From: Gordius sp. MW1
Taxonomy: Eukaryota > Nematomorpha > Gordioida > Gordea > Gordiidae
Length of the DNA: 64,000 nucleotides
Reading direction: 5' to 3'
Assembly: GCA_964036665.1 (NCBI GenBank)
Contig: OZ038526.1
Span: 26,536,001-26,600,000, forward strand
A model generated the notes under the pieces. That model saw only the letters and a program-made list of their open reading frames with translations, did no database searches and had not been told where the DNA came from. Positions 44,800 through 53,318 of the stretch are shown piece by piece. Position 1 is the stretch's first letter; each line of letters begins with the position of its first letter. Both the position numbers and the translations under genes were made by a program.

Positions 44800-44954
44800 C
44801 GGCCTAACGGGCAAATTTAATATTTCGGGCCGGGCAACTCTAATAATTCGGGCTGGCCCGGACGGACATTTAGAAGGGTTCGGGTGGGCAATTTAGTTAA
44901 AAATTGAACCGGGCCGGGTTCGGACAGCAAATTTTAAACAAATTTGACCTCTGA
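44800..44954. mobile_element. Right end of a CCCG-rich hAT MITE
   Basis: Matches 14880-15015: TTTCGGGCCGGGCAACTCTAA, TAATTCGGGC, ATTTAGAAGGGTTCGGGTGG, then TTTGACCTCTG at the end. The left end was not found. Confidence 0.65.
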
Positions 44955-45039
44955 TTAGTATACCTACAAATTTAAACCTAACGTTTTATAAGTAACATGA
45001 CACTATAAGTATTTATGGATGCAGCCTCAAGAGGTTTGT

Positions 45040-45146
45040 TATATACCTTCTCCATGTTGTTTCACAGATAACTGTTTTTGCCACAGAAACGCGTTTTGAA
45101 AATTCTTGCGTTTACTAAAATAAATTGTAAGTGTAGCTATGGCTTT
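45040..45146. mobile_element. Lone right end of the 31581-type Mutator-like element
   Basis: CCATGTTGTTTCACA, AAACGCGTTTTGAAAA, TTGCG.TTACTAAAATAAAT and AAGTGTAGCTATGGC align with 33055-33186. The remainder of the element is absent upstream. Confidence 0.6.
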
Positions 45147-46800
45147 AAGATTAATTTGAAATGCATTAATACTGATTTGATTTAGCGTTTATAATAATAA
45201 TTTGATGGTTGCTTACATAATTTTAACCCGTCGGAAAGCCCTTTCAAAATTGTCTGATCCGCCCATGACGTGCCCCTTAAATTTTTTTATTTAACACTGT
45301 TGGGTCAAAAATGCTAACACGATGGTATTTGGGGTTAGAATTACCCCAAACTTTAAATAGCTATAACTTAGATGTTATATAATATAAACTTGTCAAAATT
45401 TGCAAGAATAATATTTCAATTCTTCTACATTCATTAATATATTAATTTGGCTAATTGATCAAGTGGTTTAAATTTTTTCTTATAATTAGAGCAACCCCCA
45501 AAATTTTCCCCTACTGACTATTTTGGCTCATATCAAAAAAATATTTTTATGTTATGGTTTAACGAATAAGATTATATAAAAGAAGGTTAAAACTATAAAT
45601 GTGTAAAATTTGGTAAAAAATAACCCAAAAACAAAAAAAAGAGATGTTCAAACTTAGGCGATTTTTGGCTTTTAATTTTTTAAGGCAAAAAAGTTACTAT
45701 TGGTCTCAACTCATACTTTTATAAATCTAAATGTTATTTTATAAAATTTTTCATATAGATTTATAATAAAAGATCAAAATTAATAAAAAATATTCAAATG
45801 AAAAATGTTATATAAGAATTTTTATGAGGCTTTAAAATTTTTACATACACATTTTCTACATATACTTATATAGTCATAAATTTGCTAAATTTCCCTCTAC
45901 TTTTAATTATTTCATCTGTAATATGTAATTTAAAACAATCAAGAGGAGTTTTAGTTGCCCATCCATATGGCTTTACTCCAGGTAAATGAAATACACAATT
46001 CTATTTTGTTTTAACATTTTTATTAGGACAATTTTTGTGGCACTTAGTATTCCTTTGAAATATATCATATAATAAAAGCTTCTACGTTATTTCCTACAAA
46101 AGTAACTAATTTTGTTAGGCATATCAATTATTTCTTCTTCATCTTAATCTCCTGTTAACTCACTCACAGATTCATGACTACTCTAGTATAAGTAATCATA
46201 GAATCATCAAGAACTTGATAAAATGTTATAACTGTTATGTTCATATACCCTCTTCAGACGAAGAACTATAAAAAAAATGCACTTTTTAATATTAGACTTA
46301 TTAAAAAATCAAAAAATGCAGGAAAAATCACACAAATAAGCACTTTGAAATACCACGCGCAAAATATTAATATGTTAACATCAGAGTTTAAAATTTAAAT
46401 ATTTTAAATAAAAAAAAATTATACAAAAAATTTCTTCACAAAAGGGTTTACAATAATGGGTTTTAATAATATATTTCAAAAAAAAATGTTGAAAATTTTT
46501 TTTCTTTCATTTTATGGAAGGTGGGGTCGTGGAAGCCCTGGGCATCTAAAACACTCTCTATCTTAAAAACTATTGGATAAAAACTAGCCAAATTTTGCAG
46601 ATATTCTGGGGTTTGTTAAGCTTCTGAAAAAATGAAATAGTAATATTCACTAATTTATTAAGTACGGCATTTTTAAACGGCTTGGGGTCATTAATACCCC
46701 ACCCGACCTACAAAGTGTTGAAGCACATTTGTCCTTCCCATCGCATAAGTTGTGCCTGACAATGCAAATCTCTAAATCTACAAAACATAATTTTCCCACA
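45147..46800. other. AT-rich DNA with a probable piggyBac transposase scrap
   Basis: On the minus strand, 45982-45870 reads PGVKPYGWATKTPLDCFKLH then ITDEIIK; the T-P-L-x-x-F-x-L-x-I-T-D-E-I-I pattern is characteristic of the N-terminal dimerisation region of piggyBac transposases. Acidic sequence farther out (46260-46130, minus: SSSEE, DDEEEII in broken frames) would fit the N-terminus. Frames are broken and no catalytic part is seen. Other parts of this stretch contain nothing I recognise; GGGTC/GACCC words recur at 45300-45350 and 46680-46710. Confidence 0.45.
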
Positions 46801-46807
46801 TATATAA

Positions 46808-47129
46808 ATGGCAAAGAGAATTAAATGCCTCCAAGATCTCAAAGAAAACCAAAAATCATTCATTATATTACTTATTGTTATTTGTTTAAATTGGCATTGA
46901 TCTACAAAAATTTTGAATAAAAATTATAATACTCATGGGTAGATAAAGGATAATCCACTTGTGATCAATAAAATGTGTGATGCAAGAGTAGAAGATTTAG
47001 GAATTTATTTTAATGGAAAAATTGATGAAATACAGGCTATTAAATATAACTATCCGGTGAAGGTATTGTGCTTTATCTGTCTAGATTTTGAGCCTGGATG
47101 CTAAAAAATTATGCCTTTCTAATAAATAG
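46808..47129 (+). CDS. Candidate small spliced gene, function unknown
   Basis: Three open pieces join in frame under GT-AG rules: exon 1 46808-46876 (ATG, MAKRIKCLQDLKENQ...), intron 66 bp, exon 2 46943-47062 (NPLVINKMCDARVEDLGIYF, IDEIQAIKYNYPVK), intron of only 22 bp (GTATTGTGC...CTGTCTAG), exon 3 47085-47129 ending TAG. The product would be 77 residues, charged, with no domain I recognise. Support: exon 2 reads as ordinary soluble protein, and introns elsewhere in the window are equally small. Against it: no homology known to me, and exon 2 is also open straight through the 22-bp intron. It could instead be part of a larger gene or of a dead element. Confidence 0.35.
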
Positions 47130-47792
47130 CTATCCAATAGTCAAACAAAGATATGTTTGTTACAACTTATTAAAGATAACAATATTTTCAAGAATTTAAA
47201 GTTATAAGTATATACAGTTTGGTAAAAAATTGGAGGCAAAATCTTCATGTTAATTTTCTAATATTTATTTACAATTTTGAGGTAAATCACAAAATACCAA
47301 TAAAATTTTGCGCTCTAGCGGCTAAATAATAAGTAATCATTGTTTGTTAGATTTTTTACTAAATGAGAAATTTAATAAGCTCCAGACCTGAAAGCTTTGA
47401 TTTTAAATTGGACACTATTCTTTCTATAAGGGCTAAAAAACATTTTTTTTCATCTTCAAAAAAATATTGCAAAAAAGATACTTGGAAAGGCTAAGGAGGT
47501 TAGTATTTTGTTGATAGGAGGGGAGCTTAAGCCCCATAACACAATAGTTATTATAAGTAGGATGTAGGCATGTTGTAATATTCCAGGTTTATTTTAAATT
47601 AACAATTTAAATGCCAAAACAAAAATAAGGTACATCATAATTACCATATTTAAATAGGAGATCATATTTAGTTAGGGCAACTTTTTATTACAGCACAAAA
47701 TCTAAATGAGTTTTAAATACAAGTTTCGCTCAGTTAATTTGTATAAATAGTTCATAGATGATGACAATGTATCATTTAATTTGTTATAAATT
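47130..47792. other. Intergenic DNA downstream of ELP6
   Basis: A/T-rich, no ORF or repeat end recognised. The ELP6 3' end should lie in the right part of this stretch (the gene is on the minus strand); AATTAACAAT-type sequence only, no convincing AATAAA. Confidence 0.4.
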
Positions 47793-48404
47793 CTAATCTG
47801 TAAAAATATTATTATTATAAAGTTTTACATTTACCTTTCCATGGAATTGTTCAGAGCTTCCTGTACTTAACTTCTCCACAATATATTTTTGGTCAAAAAA
47901 CTTATCTATAAGAGTCTCAAATGAAGAAACATTTGACTCTGGTAATACAGAATAACTAAAAAGCAAATAACCATTGTGAGTACAAGAATTTACACATATG
48001 TAGTAGACAAGATTGCATATGCTTTTAAGGCTGAGCCCCATATTTTCTAAGCAGGTAAGATCAATAAAGAGGGCTTTTTCATCTTTACAATGAATATATT
48101 TACTGAAAATTAGATTCAATTTACAATAAATTGAATTACTAGTATCAGTCAAGAAATAAGATAAATCATATATTTCAATTTTATTTTTATAATGATCAGA
48201 CTCTAAATTGATCCCATACCTTATTAAAATTTTATAATAATGTGCATATGGTTGGTTAAAAACGATTAAATAAACTTTATTACATTTATAAATAAATTTG
48301 TGTAGATAATGAAGGCTAATAAAATCTCCATTCATATTGTCATTTTTTAATGCAATAAAATTTGGCAACTTTGGATCGACGATTTGATCAATTATCGAAA
48401 ACAT
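47793..48404 (-). CDS. ELP6: ELP6, Elongator complex subunit 6
   Basis: Single-exon gene for a 203-residue protein matching the RecA-like fold of ELP6. With ELP4 and ELP5 it forms the hexameric ring of Elongator, which promotes wobble-uridine modification (mcm5/ncm5) in tRNA. Recognisable family features in order: the Walker-A-like but degenerate loop segment NMNGDFISLHYLHKFIYKC, the strand and helix VYLIVFNQPYAHYYKI, GINLE, the Walker-B-like strand ALFIDLTCLENMGLS followed by helix ICNLVYYICV, and the C-terminal FHGKVNV strand corresponding to the DVHGQL segment of vertebrate ELP6. The start is ATG at 48404; a stop codon lies in frame six codons upstream, so the TTG-initiated longer frame is not real. 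Human ELP6 is 266 residues, so this one is short, chiefly in the middle loop and at the C-terminus. Identification is by recalled family pattern. Confidence 0.8.
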   Translation of the reverse strand: MFSIIDQIVDPKLPNFIALKNDNMNGDFISLHYLHKFIYKCNKVYLIVFNQPYAHYYKILIRYGINLESDHYKNKIEIYDLSYFLTDTSNSIYCKLNLIFSKYIHCKDEKALFIDLTCLENMGLSLKSICNLVYYICVNSCTHNGYLLFSYSVLPESNVSSFETLIDKFFDQKYIVEKLSTGSSEQFHGKVNVKLYNNNIFTD

Positions 48405-48506
48405 GATTTTTAAGTTCAACTAGAATTCCAATGTAAATCGCGGGTGCAGGCTATTATCCCAATTCAAGGTGATAAATAATGCGTTCGTTACTTTTTACAA
48501 ATATAA
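48405..48506. promoter_or_regulatory. Short ELP6 upstream region next to the Gypsy LTR
   Basis: Only about 100 bp separates the ELP6 ATG (48404) from the end of the Gypsy element (48507). The ELP6 promoter must therefore lie in this small gap or within the LTR. No TATA box is seen on the minus strand. Confidence 0.4.
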
Positions 48507-48880
48507 TGTGGTATTTATTTACGATATGGAATTATAACAACCGGACAATAGTAATGTATTTAGACGTATCGGTGCATTCGACCAAAGTTTAACTGACCAA
48601 ATATCTATGAATGTCTACGAATGTCTATGAATATTTAACGAAAATGCTCCTTGAGAGGGGTTTACAGAGACGAAAACGTTAAGGTTAGTGTTTTAGGTCT
48701 GGGTTTTAGGTTAGGGTTTGGGTTAGGATTAGATGCACACATTTTAATCGACAAATGCATTTTCGTAGACATTTATTTGTTATTTGCTCTTTGGTCAATT
48801 GCAACTGAATCGTATTTAGAACAAGGAAAACATATGTAACATAAAATATATACACAAGGAACGCTTAACAATATATTACA
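48507..48880 (-). repeat. Gypsy LTR (3' copy) interrupted by a MITE
   Basis: TGTGGTATTTATTTACGATA... to ...CAATATATTACA. Removing the MITE and one copy of its 9-bp duplication (256 bp) from 374 bp leaves exactly 118 bp, the length of the other LTR. Confidence 0.9.
48565..48811. mobile_element. 247-bp Mutator-like MITE inside the Gypsy LTR
   Basis: Flanked by the perfect 9-bp duplication GTATTTAGA (48556-48564 and 48812-48820). The ends are imperfect inverted repeats: GGTGCATTCGACCAAAG and, inverted, GTTGCAATTGACCAAAG, with AATGTCTACGAA further in on both sides. It contains the telomere-like repeat GGTTAGTGTTTTAGGTC also found at 28350. Confidence 0.85.
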
Positions 48881-48895
48881 ATAGTCCCCCCTAAG

Positions 48896-49771
48896 TTAAT
48901 AATATTCTTCATCGTATCTTCTTGGAGGTTGGCGTCGTCGCTGCGGTCGTGGACTAAATGCCGTGGTTACTTGTTCTCGTACTTCACTCTCGTCATCACC
49001 CCCTATCCAGTTCGTTACATTCCCCAATGCTCTTCTTAACTGGTCTGCATGCTTCCGCTTTACTCGCCCTTCTGCCCAAACATCGTAGGACCAATCATTC
49101 TTTTTGTGATTCACTACTCCAGCGTGCCAACCCTTTTCCATTTCATTTTTTACCCATACTTTATCTCCTTCCTCAAAGGTACGGTAAAAAGCCTTCCTAT
49201 CGTGATAATATTTCTGCTTCCACATATTATCTATTGTTATCTCTCTACCTGATCGACGTAGCTGGTCCAAGGAGGACCTTATTCTTCTTTTGAACATTAG
49301 TTCACTAGGAGACACGCTGGTAGTATTATGGGGAGTCAGTCTATAAGTCATCAAGACTTGAGCAATCGACTTTTCTTCATCTCGATTTGTCTTAAAAGTA
49401 GAGTAAAACCGCATTTTCAAAGTCTTAATAAATCTTTCACATAAGCCATTAGATTTTGGGTGATATGGGAATGTCCGAACGTGTTTAATTCCGTTTGCTC
49501 TTGTGAAAATTGCGAATTCTTGTCCCGTAAATTGACCCCCATTGTCCGTGACTATGACCCTAGGCACTCCTAACCGTGCAAACCAATCCCGCAACGCCTT
49601 GATAATTCCATCTGAATGTAGCGAATTTAAAATCCTTACTTCTGGCCATTTTGAATACGCATCTACTAATACTAGCCAATATTTGTGGTTAACTGGACCA
49701 GCCAAATCGATATGTACACGGTCCATTGGCTCCTCCGTAGTAGGCCATAAATATAAGGGAGATTCGGCCAT
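48896..49771 (-). pseudogene. Gypsy integrase region
   Basis: Integrase core of the element at 48507-52724. The catalytic acidic residues are visible in VHIDLAGP, VTDNGGQFTG and the YHPKSNGLCERFIK block. Further on, MTYRLTPHNTT, SPSELMF and the C-terminal domain with VWVKNEMEKGWHAGVV and a proline/arginine-rich tail. Confidence 0.9.
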
Positions 49772-49868
49772 ATTCGGTCGAGTTTGTTGGCAGCTTTGAC
49801 ACCTGTGAACAAAGTTTTCAATATCATCGTTAATATTTGGCCACCAACAATAAATTTTGCTAGGTCAA

Positions 49869-51524
49869 TCATGCCCGATATCCTCGGATGTCCGGTGTGC
49901 AGATCTCGAGCACAGCTTGCTTTAAATTTTCTGGAACCACTAACCGATTTTGCCAGTAAAGTAAATTATTTTCAACGGACAATTCATTTTTCTTTGGGTA
50001 AAATAACTTACGAATAGTTGCATCGTTGGCAGGTTTGCTCCAATTGCAACGGATCATATCAATAACAGAATTTAATCTTGCATCCCTCCTTGTTCCTTCC
50101 ACCAACGTCTTCCTATCAAATTCTAAATCTTCAATCATGTGTATGTAAATGTCTTCACGAACATCTACAAGGGTAGGTAACCGCGATAATGAATCTGCTA
50201 TTTGGTTCCTATCACCAGATATATACTCAACTTTAAAATCGTATGCCATTAATTTTGTACTCCATCTTTGTAATCGCAAGTTGCAATTGTGATGATGTCC
50301 CTGGCGACCAAATATATCTTGTAAAGGTCGGTGATCTGTTCTCAATACGAATGTTCTCCCATATAGGTATTGATGGAATTTTTTAACAGCATATATGATA
50401 CCTAAAGCTTCTTTATCAATAGTGGAATATTCTTTTTCTGCCGGGGTTAAAACTCTTGATGCATACGCTATGGGCTTTTGTTTCCCATCAGGCTCCACGT
50501 GCATAAGTACCGCCCCCAGTCCTGTATCACATGCATCTGTGTATAAAACTATTGGTTTATTTAATGAATAAGGAACCACACTATCTTCTTTTGATATTAG
50601 GGTCTTTAATTTATCAAAACATTTTTCTTCCTCTATTCCCCATTCCCATTTAGAGTCCTTTTTTAGAAGGTTGTGTAATGTGACGCATTGTGGTTGAAGC
50701 ATCGGTATAAATCTTCCTACATAATTCAATAACCCTAAAAATCCTTTGAGTTCAGACTTGTTTGTTGGTCTTTTGCAGTCCCTTAAGGCCAAAATTTTCT
50801 CTTCCGTAGGTTGAATGCCTTTAGAACTAATTTTATGACCTAAGTAGACAACGGAATCTTGAAGGAACTTTATTTTACTCGGGGTTGTAGTTATCCCTAC
50901 TTCTTCAAAACGTTTTAATACTTCTTTAATATTTGACACATGTTGTTCGTCATTTATTCCCGTTATTATAATGTCATCTATAAACACTGCCGTGTTGGGA
51001 ATTCCATATAAAAGGTTGCTTATATCCCTCTGAAATATTAAAGGGGCAACCTTGATTCCAAATGGTAGTCTGCGATAACGATATAATCCTAAGTGTGTTG
51101 CAATTGTAAGTAAAGACATTTTCAACTGCAAGAATGCGTCTTTTAAATCGATGACGGCAAATTTATTGCCTCCAATCAGTTTTGCTGTAACATCTTCAAA
51201 AGTAGGCAACGTATCCCCAACATCGTACAAATAATCATTTAATGTGACTTTGAAGTCTCCACATATCCTGAATGATTTATCTTTCTTATAACGGTTTACG
51301 GTAGGTGTGCACCATTGAATTGCAGTGTTTGAATCAACCTTTTCTATTACATCTTCTTCCAATAATCTTTTAATCTCTTTTTCAATGGCCTCCCTCATTG
51401 GAAAAGGTACCCTACGCGGGGGCAAACTTATAGGCCTATAAGGGGTTTTTAAATGTAAATCCACCAAAAAATTGTTTACTACGCCCAATTTCTCTGAAAA
51501 TACTTTGGGAAATTGATCAATCAA
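49869..51524 (-). pseudogene. Gypsy reverse transcriptase and RNase H region
   Basis: Reverse transcriptase landmarks: TPYRPISLPPRRVPF, VIDLKDAFLQLKMS, LPFGIKVAP and the F-I-D-D active site in TAVFIDDIIITG, then LKGFLGLLNYVGRFIP. RNase H follows with VLYTDACDTGLGAVLMH, STIDKEALGIIYAVKKFHQY and LRTDHRPL. The end contains the start of the integrase zinc-binding region. Confidence 0.95.
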
Positions 51525-51566
51525 ATTTTCTAACTTAATTTGTCGAATATAAATATTTTTTGGCAG

Positions 51567-52605
51567 TTAAAATCCAAATTTTAAAATTTCAGGCAACCCT
51601 AATATTAAATCACCTTCATTGACTACTATCACATAGATGTCAAAACATTTATCATTAATTTGCCCTTTAACTAAACACCTACCTAAAGTTTTGATATTAT
51701 AATTTCCATAACCTAATATGCTAGGACATTCTGTTAACCCGGGCTGACCTATCTCTATCCAAGTCTGCTTATCTATTACAATAGCCTGAGCAGCTGTATC
51801 AAACTCAAAATTATAAGGTTTCCCATTTAATATTGCTCTAACCAAAGCTCTATTGATTTTATAAGTTTTAATACATCTAATGTAATTGTTATCATTTCCT
51901 CTATTTAAATAATTTCCATTCATTTCCTTATTGAAATTCTTAAATTTATAATAAGAATTATTTTTATTCAAATGACAAAACGTAGCTATATGACCTTGTT
52001 TCTTACAATTAAAACATATCAGCTCACTATAGTTATTATTTTGACCTTTTACAATTTTATTAATATCATTATGTATGACCTTATCCTCTACTTCATCCCT
52101 TGCTCTTTCATAACTTATAGCTAATTCATATACAGTTTTGAATTTTAGCTTTTCATCTCCATCTTTACCTTCTGGAAACCTGATCCTGATTTCATTTTCT
52201 ACTCTGCTATTGTCTAAATTCAATAAGAACCCATCCCTTAACATTTCATCTTCATCATCTTAATTGCATTTTGTTATTAACCCCTTAAGTTTTTGAGCAT
52301 ACTCCTTAATTGAATCTGTACCTTTTCTACATCTTAAAAAACTTAGTCTCGAAAAAAAATAGAATTTTTACTCTTAAATAATAATTTTAAATTAATTACT
52401 AATTCATCAAAACTACAGTTATTAATAAGTTTCGGATATACCTTAAGCTTTAATTTTTCAGGGTAGGGAGGCCAATGAATGTTATGAGATATTTCTTCTT
52501 GTTCTCCGGCGCGACTTCTTTAATTTCCATGGCATTCTCCAAAACTAACAGCCAATCTTCTATGTCTACTTGATCTGTGAATTCTTCCATTTTGACCAGC
52601 GCCAT
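51567..52605 (-). pseudogene. Gypsy gag and protease region
   Basis: The gag-like start is an ATG one base inside the right LTR boundary (52605, MALVKMEEFTDQVDIEDW). A zinc knuckle CFNCKKQGHIATFCH lies near 52000. The protease has the active-site block EFDTAAQAIVID and a later VNEGDLILGLPE strand. Confidence 0.8.
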
Positions 52606-52606
52606 T

Positions 52607-52724
52607 TGTAGTATTTATTTACGATATGGAATTATAACAACCGGACAATAGTAATGTATTTAGAACAAGGAAAACATATGTAAAATAAAATATATACACA
52701 AGGAACGCTTAACAATATATTACA
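52607..52724 (-). repeat. Gypsy LTR (5' copy), 118 bp
   Basis: Same ends as the other LTR without the MITE, followed by the TATAA duplication at 52725-52729. Very short for a Gypsy LTR. Confidence 0.9.
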
Positions 52725-52736
52725 TATAATATGTAC

Positions 52737-52920
52737 GGTGGCCCGTCAACTCGCCGAAAACAATCTCGCCGAATTTAATTCCCCAAGCTAAAAAAGATCC
52801 CCAAATTTGTGATTGGTTGAATGGGGGACGATTTTAAGCTGGGGGACATTAAACAATCAATCAGAAAATGTCCCTTGTTGAGTTTCGGTGAGATTGTTTT
52901 CGGCGAGTTGATAGGGCACC
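52737..52920. mobile_element. 184-bp Mutator-like MITE next to the Gypsy element
   Basis: Perfect 9-bp duplication AATATGTAC (52728-52736 and 52921-52929). Inverted ends GGTGGCCCGTCAACTCGCC and, inverted, GGTGCCCTATCAACTCGCC, continuing GAAAACAATCTC. The left half of another copy lies at 53157-53260 (GGCGGCCAGTCAACTTGCC). The left duplication overlaps the TATAA beside the LTR. Confidence 0.9.
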
Positions 52921-53318
52921 AATATGTACCACATCTTTTTTTAAATCCGCCATTTTGAAAAATTCACTCTACTCCATATAATATCAAATATTATTTTAAC
53001 ATTAAATTAACCTGTAATGGTACATATTACTTTTATCTAATATAAAGGTAAGATAAATATATATATGAACTATATTCTTATATCATAATATTTGAAAATT
53101 ATTTCAAATATATTAATGAATGAGACAGAAGATATATTAGTAAAAATGACCATTTTGGCGGCCAGTCAACTTGCCGAAAACCATCTTGCCGAAGTGAATG
53201 TCCTAAGGTTACAAAAAGTTCCTTAATTAGAAAATGTTCCCCAACAAATAAAGCCTATTAATCATTCAATTTCGGATTAAAATAAAAACTTAGGTTTTGT
53301 AAAATAAAATTGATAATT

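Larger units (their letters stand above)
48507..52724 (-). mobile_element. Ty3/Gypsy LTR retrotransposon, nearly full length, broken
   Basis: LTRs are 118 bp long (right copy 52607-52724; left copy 48507-48880 including an inserted MITE), TG...CA, with a 5-bp target duplication TATAA. Order on the minus strand: gag-like region from about 52.6 kb with a zinc knuckle, aspartic protease, reverse transcriptase and RNase H, integrase with the Ty3-like C-terminal region. The pol order protease-RT-RNase H-integrase identifies Ty3/Gypsy; the protease D-T-A-A site resembles Mag/K02A2.6-type lineages. It is broken in roughly three to five places. The LTRs look well over 95 percent alike outside the MITE, so it is fairly young. 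Confidence 0.9.

Noticed and set aside
48405-48419. TTG-initiated five-residue extension of ELP6
   Set aside because: An ATG follows five codons later and matches the family start; the extension is preceded directly by a stop.
48651-48839. 62-codon frame with glycine/leucine repeats
   Set aside because: It is the translated telomere-like repeat inside a MITE.
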